DNA of 64,000 nucleotides from Ricordea florida (Eukaryota; Cnidaria; Anthozoa; Corallimorpharia; Ricordeidae). The DNA lies in contig OX453275.1 in NCBI GenBank assembly GCA_949710005.1, positions 22,534,191-22,598,190 on the forward strand, written 5' to 3'. The notes under the pieces were generated by a model. That model was given only the letters and a program-made list of their open reading frames with translations. It was not told the DNA's origin and searched no databases. This document shows positions 38,873-55,392 of the stretch, piece by piece (position 1 is the first letter of the stretch; each line of letters begins with the position of its first letter). The position numbers and the translations under genes were made by a program.

Positions 38873-40440
38873 TGCTATTTATTAATATTCTTTAGTTGGG
38901 GCCAAAACTGAAATGATTTATAACTTTAACTTGTTAGATTTCGCTCGCCGACTCCTCGCAGTCAGTTTCATTAGAAACAACAACAACTTTATTTATTTAA
39001 CTAAATATAACCTATAAAGGGATGAGTAACTATAGAAACCAGTGATTTGTAAACCAGTGATTTGTTGGTGGGGCATTGAAAACAAAAAATGTGGTGATCA
39101 AACAAGTTGATAAGGTAAGTTATAACACGGTTAGGTAGTAATTAAGCTGACCTATCGACGGTTAGCTAATGTTCTTCTCAAATGCTCTTTTTCTTGTAAC
39201 TCGCTCTAACGAAGGAAATATCAGTATCTTTATTTCACAATGGTATAACTTACCATTACTAGAACTTATCAAATCGTTTGATACCCCATTTTTCTATTTG
39301 TAAATCACCTTCCTAAACAATTGTGTACAAATACGCTTCACCGGGTTTGTTATTCAGTGCGGTGCTTCTAACTGGTTCCCCCTTGTGCTAAATATAACCA
39401 CCTGTTAGTTGGTGTTATATGTCCTAGGATCTCGTCAGGTATAGCTACAATACTCATATTCCCGTGGGAAATGTCTGGTAGTTATTGCTAAACAAACATC
39501 TCCAGGTCGACTACTTGCCAAGGAAATTAAGCGGCGCCGTCATTAACTGAGTGTACGAGTCAAAACCGAAACGGTGTTGACTCGTAGAGATGTCATTTGA
39601 AAATTTGCGCCATAACTTTATTTTACGATCGTTGTTCGACAGGCGAATGAGGGAGGCTTTCAGCCAAACTTAAGCTAAAAATTCGGTCACGTAGAGTTGC
39701 GATTGTACCTGCATGTTAATCCCGCCCCCTGCTTTCACCCCTGCACACTTCACAGGTTTAGCACGAATATGCAACTTTACGAGCAGTACTGTACAACACC
39801 GTGGTTCGGCCATACGTTTTTGAGTTTATTCTTCATGCTTTAACCATTTAAGTGAGATTAAAAATTATCCTTGTTGAATATAATAACGAATCGTGGTCAC
39901 ATGGAAGTATTTAAAGGGGCTGCCGTTTTCACCTTCATTTCGTTTTGCAGGCAGGCATTTTTTGATTCGGCAGCCGGACTTTCACAGCTTACCGTTTCAA
40001 AACTTCAGAAAAAAGCGTTTGTAGAGGAGAATAGATATTGATCTAAGCTATTTCGGTTTTCATTGTTAAGTCTTTATTTCCTCTCAGTATAACAATTTCA
40101 AGATTCTGAATCGATCCGAGTTACAAGTTGAACAACTGAAGACAAGTATTAAACTCTGCTCTACTATCGGCAATGTTTTATTTTCCTACTTTAGCCAGAT
40201 TCGAGTACAATGGATAAAGGCATAAGCAGTAACACGATGTTTTAAGGCAAAAAGGTATCCCTTCTCGCCTTTATGACCAATCCTACGACTGAGAGACGCA
40301 AATTACGCAAGGCCTCTTCCTCATGCTAACACCTCGGTCCCGGTTTGCAGTTTTTGCCCCAACAAATTTCGGTTTATCACTTTACAATATTATCGAAAAC
40401 TTGTACATGTGAATCGTAGGCAGCCATAAATAAGTCTTAC

Positions 40441-40629
40441 CAAAGTGTTTGTAGGCGTATTTACCGCGGTTTCATCAGCTTTTTCAAAGCATGACAGGGT
40501 CTTTGCGGCCTGAATGCGGCACCAGTCAGTTCCTTTTCTGACAAATTCAGTGTTTGTTGTCCAACCATGCAAACACGCGGCTCTCACCTCCGTGTCAATT
40601 TCCGCGCTTTTCCGTTGCCTAGACTTCAT
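40441..40629 (-). other. Weak orphan exon candidate
   Basis: On the minus strand an ATG at 40629 opens exactly 63 codons to ACTTTG followed by gtaagac, a good donor in phase 0. The peptide (for example HGWTTNTEFVRKGTDWCRIQ) looks like ordinary protein but matches no family I recognise. No downstream exon was located on the minus strand. Confidence 0.2.
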
Positions 40630-43600
40630 GCTTACCCCAATTTGCGGCTTTTCCCAGTCCAGCTGGTGAATTTATTCCTTCGATAAAAACAAGTACTTAG
40701 CATGATTTGTATCGAGGATTAGCATGCTACGTAACAGCCGACAAAGTCGTTTTCATCCGAGAAGCTCTCTCCAAAGTGGTTAAAACGACTTTCGTACGAA
40801 AACTACGTAACGCCAAATACAACTTATCTTCAAACATCGTAAATGAAACAACAATTTCCCTTACATATATGACCAACTCCATAAAGCTACACCGAGAAAT
40901 TGCTTGTAACTATTTTGTTTCACGTTTCTATATCACTGCGCTCTGATAAATCATAGCTTCCCTCTTAAAAACAATAAAAAGGTTTATTCAGTAAATTTAT
41001 GAGGGAAGAGAAACAAGACCGGGTTCAATCATGTCAGAGTGCAATTTAGATCGTATATTAACGCAAGTGCGTGGTACAAAATGCCGTCGCTTTTCGTTCG
41101 TTGTCGAAATTAAAATATTGCCACAATTTACTTTAATTTGCTAATTCATGGCAGCAAACGTTTGCCGACTGAAGTAAAAATCAACATATTGTTTAAAGAT
41201 ATCACAGACGGCAGAATTATTTGAATCTACATGAAGTATTTTAGGGCTTTAGACTTTGTCAACGTGCTGAATTTTCTCAATTTTCTTATCGTTTTCTTAT
41301 TCTAATTTTCAACTGTATCGAGGTGCTTTGTTTTATGACAAAAAAAACAAAAAAAAAAACAAGACGAAGCAATTGGAAAGAAGCGGTTCTTATGTTGTGC
41401 AGGGTTGCTAAATCATTTTAAAACTATGCATTCAAAAGGCGAAAAACAGATTGAAAGCAAAAAGATTTTAATATGAACATCCACAGAGATGAAATGTTAA
41501 TTACACAGGATTCATTACCTCTACAATTTGTCATGTTTTATTGTTATTAATGAACTAAAATAAATTTTCGTTGCATCTCAACACCCTCGTCCGTAACATT
41601 TCTTCGCGAACCTTAAAAAACTGATTAAAATAATAAAAGGAAAACATTGGTGTTTGTGGTTCTCAGACAGTCAATTAAACCCAGCTAAACGAAAATCGTT
41701 TACGTGAGATATAAATACCTAAACATAAAATTTTCCTTAAAAAAAACCTATCATGGAAAGATAGAGGGATTAATGGTTGTTTTTCTTTCCGTTAATGTGG
41801 TTTTGCCTCTTTTGTCAGTGAACGAAAAATGCAACTGACGATAGCTGGATAGCGGGTCATGAAAGGTTCTGATTCATTTAATTAACGAACATTTTATTCG
41901 GTAACCAGGCAACAAATCATGCATAAAGGCAGTAGCTTTTCACTGCTCGTGAAGCATTGTAAAATCTTATGTACCAACGATCGCGTTCTGTGTTAGGTAT
42001 GAGACTTTCTCGAGACTGGGAAGTAATTCACGGCAAACCACTTGCTTTTGTTAAATATTTCTGATGGCTAATGCTAAGATGTGCATGTGTGCATATCATT
42101 TTGATATACTTGAATCATAAAATAAGATTTTGAAAACTTAGAAACGATCGAGCCAATATTGGTAGAGTTTGATTAGGTTAAAATAGAGCCCAGAACGATA
42201 GCGTTTTGTTTGCTGAGTTCAAATGGGAAATATTTACACGCCTTCAAGGCGAATAAAAACAGTACGTTTATTGTCATTGTCAGGGGAAGAGATGATTTAG
42301 CCGCAGTTTCGAATAAAGTGCTTCAAGTTAACCACTCTTCTTTAGGCGGTTATGCGCTTGGCGTAACTCTGATTTCCGTCGTCATTCACAAAACCTTAAA
42401 ACTATAATGCACAGCGTATTTAATTAATCTTTTTTTATAATTTTTCGACGAATTTTTAAAAAGCTGACCATCCCAAAAGATCATCGAACTTAATACACTT
42501 GACAAAAGAATCGAAATTGCTTTTTTGTTCTCAGGAACAACCTGGTTTTCAAATCAGCTGTCGCCGAGGTCTTGAACGAGTCTATGGCCTCCTAGGAAAT
42601 GAAGTGAATGGGCAAAAGCGTGGACCGCCGTTTAATGCGCGAAGACTCAGCGTTGATCTCGTATTTCGAATTTCAGCAGCGAACGCTTTGCCAAACCCGT
42701 CAGAAAATTCTTTGCTTAATGTCAGCTTGTCCGAATCTTGATCAAAAAAAAGGATTTAGTTTCATTTGTAAGAATAACAGGTGTCTTCTAACCTGCCATG
42801 TAGCAAAATAATGATAATGAGACAAGAAAAGGGGTAGGACAAAACCCAGCTACAATATCAAATTCCTATTTGCAGTTTTTACTCGGGATGTTAGTTCGGT
42901 TTCCCTCTGACTGATGAAATGACACGTACATTGGGCGCCTCTGTTTCGGACCAAAGTTGTGTCTGTCTATTCAGCAAGCTAGATTTCCTTCTTTAACTCA
43001 AATTCCCACTTTCTACATCGCTGTAGCTCACACCTTGGTTATGAAGTGAAAGTTTATTTAAAAACGATTTTTCAAAGCAATTTACTGACAATTTCCACCG
43101 TCGGGTCACGTGATAACACCCCAGGACAATGGAGGGCCGATTTGTTAAAGAACTATATGATGAATATTTGGTTAATGTCCTTCAATGTGAATGCAAGCTT
43201 GCTCAGCTGAGAAAGATGCAAGTTAAATCTTTTAATTTCAAAATTAAACAATAACAATTTTGCAAAGCGCCAAACATGATCGCGGTAGGTTTCACCGTTT
43301 CTTGACTGATGCGATAAAATTACCGAGCAAGAATTTGAACCACATTGTTTTTTTTTTTATCATGATAGCAAATTGGAGAAATTCCTAGGTTCTTTCCGTC
43401 TAACACAACGGGACAGACTTAAGATAATCCCGCACTGAAAACGACTCGAGGAAGAAATTTTCAGAGGATTAAGGGCTAAAACGAAAATATACAAAAACTA
43501 AAAAGTGGTAATTCTTTATCACTTAGTTATTTTCCTCGCACACCTTCCGCACCTACACCGATAAGATGTGAACGCTTGGTCCTATCTCCAAAAATTACTT

Positions 43601-44513
43601 TTTGTGATAAATGTTTTTTGTGTTATGGCTTTAAGTGTTTCGATATGATAACGAACACAAAATACCAGCCCGGCCTTGCCTTGTTAGCGTGTTTTCATTC
43701 ACCTTCAGAATATGACAGTTGTTGAAGACGTTTTGCTGAAAGCTTTAATTAAAATCTAAAGATATTACCTGCAGGACAGACTAAAAGCAAACAAAACTCC
43801 ATTTTCTTTTGTGGCATATTTTTTAAGACTTTGCTGCCTCGGCCAAGAAGAAAAGCTGTAAAGAAAACTTTGCCAAAACGATACATTTCAGAAGGGGAAA
43901 ACATAAAACGGAAATGTTCATTTAAAACGAGTTTGTTAATCACACATTTTGAAGAATTTGAATTTTCCTACGTCAGCGTGTGATCTGTTTAAATGATAAT
44001 TTCATTTCAATTATTTTTCGATGCTGTTCGGTAAATGAAAGGTTGCAAATTAATTAATTATTGCTCAACTTACGCCCTTAACCTCAACACCATTCGTCCC
44101 TGACTAAATATGACAACTCGAGTAAAGCGTCATCTCTCAAGCCCAAAGTCGAATTCGACAAAACGGAACGATTTTTTTTTCTTTTTTGTTTTTTTTTTGT
44201 TTTTTTTTTTTGAAATGGCTTCTCGAAAACCGACAGATTCTCAGCCAGGGTGCTTTTTCCGAGGCGACAAAAAATTTTCTTCTCGTTGAGAAAAAGTCCC
44301 GAAAGAGTATTTAGCGCGTCGTCATTGCTAATTTAACGAGTTCTTATTAGTTAAAAAATAATTCATTAAACTATCACTCGCGATCCTATTAGGTTCAAGC
44401 TAGGGCCCAGCTGTGCACACTGCCTCCAGGTGAAATTTCAGAACCTCCTAATATTCAAATAGCAACGACAAGTGTTTGCCTAAAATGGCAAGCGACTCTG
44501 ATACGTATTCACC

Positions 44514-44647
44514 AATTGACAGGTTTACCGTGTTAACAACTCACGTCAATCTCAGTCGAAGACGAGATCCTTGGGAACAGTTCAGCATCTAACCAGTTGT
44601 TCCTTAATAAAAGGGATAATTCAATGTTTCCTTTACTAATTGGACAG
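44514..44647 (+). promoter_or_regulatory. Candidate cis-regulatory module upstream of homeobox gene 3
   Basis: The sequence aattgacaggt (44514-44524, containing the TALE/Meis-type TGACAGGT) is followed by tgttaacaactc (44531-44542). A further taattggacag lies at 44637-44647. The same strings occur upstream of gene 2 (24010-24022 and 24102-24113). This is 350-485 bp before the gene 3 start codon. Function is inferred from this sharing alone. Confidence 0.35.
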
Positions 44648-44997
44648 ACGAATTCTAACCTCAAGCCTGGTTCGCCTCGCTACAAGTCGGTGTTTGTCCT
44701 ACCGAACCGACCAATCACGGTGCGGCAAGCGAGACACAGCTACTGCTAAAGGCCTTTGTATTACATTATGACCAGTTGATTGAATGGCTATTTGATTTAC
44801 AATCTTCAGGATGAGCAAAGAATACACTTCAGAATTCATTGTATAATTCCATTAGCAAAAAATAATAGGCTTCCTTTAAATATCGCCATTATTTGATATT
44901 TAGAAGTTATTCGTTCCGCCATCCGAACACTTTAGACCTAAAACAGCGATCCGTTTTACTTGTCGTAGAGTTAACCAGTTTGCAGTCGTTTTCAAAG

Positions 44998-48588
<3,591 letters not shown>

Positions 48589-48739
48589 ATGGAATCATCA
48601 CTGGTTACTTTCCTTCTGTTGGCAATCGGAAAAGAATAACCTCAAGACAACACAACAAACTTGAACCCTCTATACGAAATCTGTTCATAACTATGACACA
48701 GGTTAAAATGATCTAAAATCCGGTAGAATTTTTATACGT

Positions 48740-48798
48740 TGTAAGAACTTTTAAGTTCTTACAAGTTTTACTTCGGACTTAAAAGTCCGAAGTAAAAC
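48740..48798 (+). other. Two adjacent perfect hairpins in the 3' region of homeobox gene 3
   Basis: The first is 48740-48763: tgtaagaactt, a 2-nt loop, then its exact complement (11-bp stem). The second, one base later, is 48765-48798: gttttacttcggactt, a 2-nt aa loop, then its exact complement (16-bp stem). Both are 150-210 bp after the stop codon, probably inside the 3' UTR. The loops are too small for a typical miRNA precursor. Confidence 0.85.
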
Positions 48799-51700
48799 GA
48801 GGACAGTTCTTAATATTGCTCATAAAGCGAGTAGTGTGACATATCGGTAGGAGATTTTTTCAAACTTAGTCAGTTTTACGGCGTTAATGCTTTACAGGAC
48901 TTCACCACACAAGCCCTGAATTACTGTCCTATTTGATTTCTTGCGGAGCGACTGTTTTATTTTGCAAGATCGGTTATAAAATAGGATTGTGGCAAAAAGA
49001 AGGAGAAAATCTTAGTCTAAGGGAGGCATCAGTAAGTTTTAAAGACCAAATAAATTGGTCAGTTTATAAATCGGCTGTATTAACAAACATTGTACCTAAA
49101 TATTTCCCTTATGTAGGGAACAGTTTTATGGCTACGTGAGAATGGCTGTTCAATTTCATCAGCACTTAAAATCGATCACGGCTTGTCAGAACCAAAATGG
49201 ACTTATATGCCTACTTCAAATTGTGGCTCTCAAAGTGGTTCTCATTCTTATAGCGATGGAGTGCGTCAAATACTTCTTTCTAAATATTAAATACTCAAGC
49301 GCCCGAGAGAGAGATAATGTGGTTTCTTCTTTCGACATGATCTCATGATTCTCGGATAATGTGGCCTATTTTATCGTGTTTGATAAACTTTCAGTAGCGG
49401 AGATATAGCAATAGGTTAGTAGAACGTATACGTGCAGAGTAAGTTAAACAGAGTAAGTTAACAGTATCGTAATGATAACAACAGTGTTTCAATGGACAGT
49501 TTGACAATGTATTCAAATAAAAGCACGTTTTTCCATGACGAGCCTGAGACTCGTTTTATTCAGCGATATCGATGATGAACTATCGAATTACACTAAGTTT
49601 TTTTTATTTTGATTATCATCTTCAGCAATCATTTACGTTATGTAGAAAGTTTAATACGACTCTATCGATTAAAGAGAGATAGAGGATTTATCCCCATGGA
49701 TTAAAATAAAAGCCATTCAAAACTTCACAGCCCTCAAAATCGCCATGATTGAACTATTGATTGCATCTTCTCAACCATGGCGTCTTAGAAGTTGTATGAC
49801 CATCATCGTTTGGTAGTACAAGTTCGAACGTTTTTAGCTATAGTCACACAGTTATTAGGATCGGGGAATTCGTGTACCAATTCAAATAATTCCTCGTCGA
49901 AGAATTGCAGCGCAGTTGGGTTTGACTTACTTTGTATAATAATTTTGTATAAAAGTTTTGTTAGCTGAATGTTCGCTTTAATTTTATTTGTCAAATTATA
50001 CCGACACAAAACTGATCATGTTGGTATGAAATTCGCCAGTCGTTAATTTGAAAATAAATAAGCCGTATTCGTCACCCTTCGACGTGAAAATGGACTATGG
50101 CAAAAAGTTATTCTACTTGGTACGAAGGAACGTGTCCATAAAGAAACAAGTTTGTTCTCTGACATGTCTTTTAAGCACAAAATCTTCACAGGGCTTAAGA
50201 AAACTTCGAAAGTTTTAATCTGTATTGAAATGTATGTAGATTCACTTGTTATCTGTAAATTTAATGATAAGCTTTTGGATTACAAAGTTTAGAAGTTATT
50301 AGGGAATCAGAGTTTTTTACAAGATGTATGGCGGATTGTCGTCTCTGAAAATCGCGCGTTTCATGATTAAAAAAGCGTGTTTTGGTTAACCTGTATTGTA
50401 AGCTGTGAACTTCATTTCTATTACTCTCTTTTCTAAATGGTACATTTTAATAACATAACCCTTTGAAATCAATTAAATTTAACACAGAAACGGTCGAATG
50501 ACTAAGTCCAATGCAAAACCGCAAAAAGTAAAATTACAATATTAAAAACATATCTACTAATTTGAACTAAAACTCTGGTCGAATTTCACTTATTGAAATT
50601 GTTAAACGCTGTCATAAATTTCGTATTATTAGAACACAAAACCAGTTTTAATTTATTTATTTTTAAATAGTTCGTGGGAACCATTTGCCCACTCAATAAT
50701 GCGCGAACCAACTGAACATTAGGTATCCCATTGTGGTGTTCTGAACTCGGCGGTCAAATTTTAAACGCAAACTTGAGTTAAGTACGCAAAACTAAATAAA
50801 ATGAATCAAATGACCGGACTGTTGCGGATGTGAATGTTGACACCACATGTCAGGTTCCCATAATTACAATAATCGTATTGCGGACATTTTCTTAAAAATC
50901 GAATTACTTATTGCTTCTAAACCTATTAACTGAATTTTGTTCAACGCAAATGAAACGAATAAATTGGAATTTCAAGTTAACTCACACAAATTTAAAATGT
51001 TTGTGGGAAATTTGCCCGGGGAAAATTGTACCCTTTGGCAAGTGGCTTTTCACAAGAAGACGCGAAACAACAAAAAGTATTAGCTCGAATCGATCGCCAA
51101 ATTTATCTATTCCCTCCAAAGAATTACGAGTATATATGAGCTTATTATTTTCCTCTAAATTCCTTTTTCATCACAGACAAACTCTGCCATCGCAAGAATT
51201 TTATTTTTCTTTTCACTTTGTAATTTGCTACCATTTCTCTTTAGTGGCTGAGAATTCTTGCTTTCGGAATCGATTCGGGTTTCTGGGTTTCAGGTTTTGC
51301 ACCTGAGTAAATAATGCTTTAAAAGCTTTACGGATTTATTTATCAAACCAAAAATCGGTCAATTTTCCCGGCAAGTTAGCCCAAGTCGACAGTCATTCGA
51401 ATTTATACGTGCTGTTTACAAACGCGAAGCGTCCATTTTGCCGGGCTGTTTACCGAAACTGAACCAAAACCATGAACCACAAGACAAAGCGGAAAACGGC
51501 GAAATAAGTTGAACCATTCATTCATTGCTATCCATAAAATCTTACCAGAAATTATGTTAGTTCTTCGAATTATGACGTTTTCTTGTTGATCACTCATAAT
51601 TTTAAACCCGTTTTTGTTTTCTGTTTCTGCGCTCGTTGCCGAGAAAGCAGTTGCCTCAATTTTTTATTATGTAACAACTTTTTTGTTAGAATAGGATTTG

Positions 51701-51959
51701 GAAGTCAAGTTAGCCCATCAGTCACAAATTTGAGCTTAATTTCCTCGAGTGCTTGGAATTGTTGAGTATCATCTTGATAACCAAAGAAACATCGGCCTCT
51801 TCACATTTGTTAAGAAATGGGTAAAAATTAAAACAAATTTACTGGAACTGAAAAGAACATAAGTGAAAAAAGTTTTAATTTTAACCCTTATTGGAAAAAG
51901 AACGATAAAAAAACTATGATCACGTTGAAAAAAGTGTTAAGATAAAAAACGCAGAGGAC
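48799..51959. other. 3' flank of homeobox gene 3, then intergenic DNA
   Basis: An AATAAA at 49516-49521 could end the gene 3 transcript. No other gene, RNA or transposon protein was recognised. A minus-strand frame near 49803-50009 and a plus-strand frame at 50911-51306 have no family resemblance. Confidence 0.4.
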
Positions 51960-52190
51960 CACATGAAAATTCTGTTCAGTAGCTTTCTATATCAAATAAT
52001 AATACTGAATAGCGAAAAAACAGTAGCACGGTACAGTTATGTTCACTATCATTCCGAGGAATGGTCACACTGCATGGTTTGACAACCGGATGAAAACGTA
52101 ATAACTACACTGTATAGTAAAACAAACAGTACGACAGTACAGTACTGTTCAGTAGCTTTCTTAAGAATGGTAACTTGCATAGTGTTTGGA
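51960..52190 (-). repeat. ~107-bp satellite, locus E (two units, minus orientation)
   Basis: One unit carries gaatggtcacactgcatggt (52060) and the next aaacaaacagtacgacagta with cagtactgttcagtagcttt (52123-52160). They match loci A and D and are the complement of B and C. Confidence 0.9.
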
Positions 52191-52636
52191 TATTGAGATG
52201 AGAACATGGATTCAAAATGATTCTGGAACATGGATTCAAAATGCTCATGGATTCAAAAGCGTTAAAGAGAGTCGCTTCTTTTGGCTTAACAAACTCGCAC
52301 AGCATCATGTAAACATTGTCTGTTATTCTACTGCTAATTTGCTGAGCAAAGCCTTGGCTTCTCTTCCATACCAGTTCAATGGACCACTTTGAAAAAGCAC
52401 AGTGAAATCTATAATAACAACAGCAATGTTAACCTTGCAATACTTAGGTGAATAGTTTTTGAGTGATTTTACGGCTCTAAATGTTTTATCTCTAGATCAA
52501 ATCACTTCGTTTATAACCACCCGTTAGACAGCTACTGATCATAAAATAACAGGGCCCAAATTCATATAACGTAACGCCGAATGTAACAGCTAACATCAGA
52601 CGTTACTAACAGGTGATTGGTTGGGGTGAACATTAA

Positions 52637-52936
52637 TTAGGGACGGACCATTAGAAAAGTGATGGGGGGGGGGGGGGGTGGAGAAAAAACAAAAAAAAAT
52701 TCATGCATGGAAAAATGCCAAGAAAAAAAATCCATGCAAAGAAGAAGATAAAAAAAATTCATGCAGAAGGAAAGTCCAATTGTGACTTTTTCACACGTAG
52801 TAAAAAAATTCGTGCAGAGGGGTTCACCTGAAAAAAAAATTCCTGCATAAGCAGTGAGCGAAAAAAAAAATTCGTGCAAGCTGAAAATTCCCCCCCCCCC
52901 CCCCCCCCCATCACTTTTCTAATTGTCCGTCCCTTA
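52637..52936. mobile_element. 300-bp MITE with ~30-bp terminal inverted repeats and G/C homopolymer inner edges
   Basis: The left end (ttagggacggaccattagaa, then aagtgatggg and a run of G) matches the reverse complement of the right end (run of C, then atcacttttctaat and tgtccgtccctta) with few changes. Between them a degenerate 25-35 bp repeat, forms of aaaaaaaattcatgca, occurs about six times. A taat flanks both ends, a possible target-site duplication. No coding capacity. Confidence 0.8.
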
Positions 52937-54111
52937 ATGTTAAGTTTTTCTGAAGCTGGCCCCAGAACTTATACTGACCTAGAGGTGAGTTTAGATTTTT
53001 TTTGTTGTATGCGTGGGTGTGGGTCTGTCTGTGTGTGCGTGTGTGTGTGTGTGTCTGTGTATGTGTCTGTGTATTATTTGTTAGAGGAATTATAGGCCGT
53101 TTTCAGAAATTTGTTATTCTTGCCTTTATAATAAGAAAATGTATGCTTTATGCTCCGACTTGAAAAGACAAAGACACGGAAACGGTTCAGAGCTCGAGTA
53201 CTGTTCCTCTTCCTGTTTTTTCGTTCTAATACTGAGACAAAAGCGTTTTACAAAAGCTTTAGATATATTTCCTATAGTTTTAATTGACAATAATCCACCA
53301 CATCAGAAACCAATAATGTTATTCTATCTAAACATACTATTCGCTATTCGCACAAAGGAAATTGTATTTCGTTCATTCTATGTACTTTCCTAAACTACTG
53401 ATAGTGTTCACTTGAGCTGCCCGTCTTTTGAATACCTGTTTATGACGATTTTCATAGCCGAAATGTAAATACTGTGAATGCGACTGTTGACAATTTGATG
53501 TTTTAAACATTTTATTGAAGTAAAAATCCATGTAAGCAGTCAAAATATTTCTCTGTAAATTTGACAATCAAATCTATTACAATCATGCTGTATTGTAATA
53601 ATATTTTGTGTAACAGAAACACGACCTCGCGGTTGCAAGAATTAGACGTACCCGACACCAATTTGCGCGCTTGATAAATATTAACCGCGACCACCGTACG
53701 TACGCGTCTAGTTTCATCAAATCGCGAACGCTTCACTTACTAGCTACAAACACTTTTCTTACATTTTTTGAAATTCCTTGTATGTTTACACGCGGGGAAC
53801 TCTAGGGTGCCTCCTCGGGTTTTACTGCGGGAGCAAAAATTATAACGTTTTAGCGCCGGCCCGGGAATAGTTGGTCGAAAATTTTATTTGTCTTGCTGAA
53901 ATGTCTCTTCTTCATTATTATTTGATATAAGCAAATTGCTAAAAATCGCGTTAAGTTTGCGAGAATTAAATCTTCCACGATTACCGCAATGCGGATGTTT
54001 TTTTTTTTGACATTGACATTTTGACATTGTAGACCACTGCACTGGTTGAGGATGGATCCGTGCAGGTACAACTTTGGATCTGTGCAAGTTTTAATCCTGT
54101 TCACACTGAGG
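52937..54111. other. Intergenic, with a (TG)n tract
   Basis: A TG-rich microsatellite lies at about 53020-53075. A short gacattgacattttgacatt repeat lies at 54008-54027. No gene was recognised. Confidence 0.5.
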
Positions 54112-54423
54112 GTTTCGTATCATCTTTTATTTTTTTCTGAAGCATCTCAGCGGGCCGGAATCCCAAATCCTCGAATCTGATATATTGGCTAATCGCGCGC
54201 TCGTAACCGGTCCAGCTTTTTACGATACGGACCACGGTCCGGATTAAAAGCAAACAAACAGAAAAAATAAATAAGTTATTTACCGGTCCAGGTCGGTCCG
54301 TATGGGAAAAAACTGTGCCCTTGGTCTTGAGTAAGCTTAAGGCCCTCGGCCTTCGACCTAGGGCCGAACTCAAGACCTCGGGTACAGTTTTTTCCCATAC
54401 GGACCTCCCGCCCGGTAAATAAC
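54112..54423. mobile_element. Foldback MITE, copy 2
   Basis: This is a near-identical copy of the element at 5322-5650. It shares catctcagcgggccggaatc, ctaatcgcgcgctcgtaacc and the terminal palindrome (54275-54423). It lacks an internal stretch of about 50 bp (around the poly-A and cgcgctattcgcgg region of copy 1) and has small changes in the hairpin centre. The high identity suggests fairly recent activity. Confidence 0.88.
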
Positions 54424-54839
54424 ATATATGTGTTTACATGATTCCGGTCCAGAATCGGTAAAAGATAGCGGTTAGATGTTTTATCGGCACGCACAGAATG
54501 CACAAATCAAAATCACGCCTGTCCTGGCACATAAACGGAACCGAACAAACAGTTTATACTTTGCCGGTACAACTTGAGATTGTTATACGCATCCAGGATT
54601 GTACGGTACAAAATCTATCCGGATAGCACCTACAGTGTGAACTGAAGTCTATCTTTGCAATTTTTGTAACGGATCCAAAGTGGATCCAAATAACTTGTAT
54701 TACGTTTCCATTCGCAGTGCAAATATATGATTTAATCAAGAGAACATGTTCTCTTGATTTAATTCATTCAGTTTACTAAATTTATTGATATCATTCCTGG
54801 TCTGGATATATATTGATGAGTTATGGATAATTGTCTATT
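54424..54839. other. Intergenic, possibly host repeat interrupted by foldback copy 2
   Basis: A short palindrome (aatcaagagaacatgttctcttgatt, cited in halves around 54733-54758) and a duplicated ggatccaaa (about 54671 and 54681) are visible. No gene was recognised. Confidence 0.4.
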
Positions 54840-55315
54840 GATTTCCCACGGTTAAACTGGCATCATATATCATGATAATATCAAAATATCGATATCAACA
54901 TCATAATATCAAATGTTTGGCTGGATGTGACTAAGTGTTGAGGGGCTCGATATTTTGATATATCATGATAATATCACAAAATCATGATAATATCAAAACA
55001 ACGATATAAATATCATAATATCAAATGTATTGTGATCAAATTTCTAAAACGACACGCTTAAATAACGAGGATTATACACCACACGCCTACCGAGAACGAG
55101 GATTATTCAGCAAATGCTTAAAGGACGAAGCAGTACACATTTGTGATGATTATGGTTTTGATTCCTATATCTCAAAAAATCACGATAATATTAAAATATC
55201 ACCATGATGTGGAATATGAAAGAGTCAAAGGACATTTGATAATATCAAAATATCATGATAAGATCAAAATCTTAAAATCTCAAAGTTGATTTGATATTTT
55301 GATATTGTGCAATCC
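54840..55315. repeat. Degenerate AT-rich repeat of atatcatgataatatcaaa type
   Basis: Variants of tatcatgataatatcaaaat and cgatatcaacatcataatat recur at least five times (about 54867, 54958, 54985, 55010, 55240) in both direct and inverted form. Less repetitive DNA separates them. Origin unknown. Confidence 0.7.
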
Positions 55316-55392
55316 CGCACCTTAGTGAAAACGAGGATCCGAAACTTACATTGCAGACCGACAAAAACGAGTTTAGTAAGATATTTATTATT

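Larger units (their letters stand above)
34631..44500. other. Gene desert between homeobox genes 2 and 3
   Basis: Almost 10 kb has no confirmed gene. Poly-A/poly-T tracts lie at 41340-41362 and 44168-44213. Two minus-strand frames ending at good splice donors (40441-40629 and 38638-38872) are listed separately as weak exon candidates. The stretch is notably free of recognisable transposon proteins, unlike 1-10 kb. Confidence 0.4.

Noticed and set aside
48740..48798. miRNA precursor or bacterial-type terminator
   Set aside because: The stems are too short with 2-nt loops for a canonical pre-miRNA, and there is no poly-T context or prokaryotic setting.
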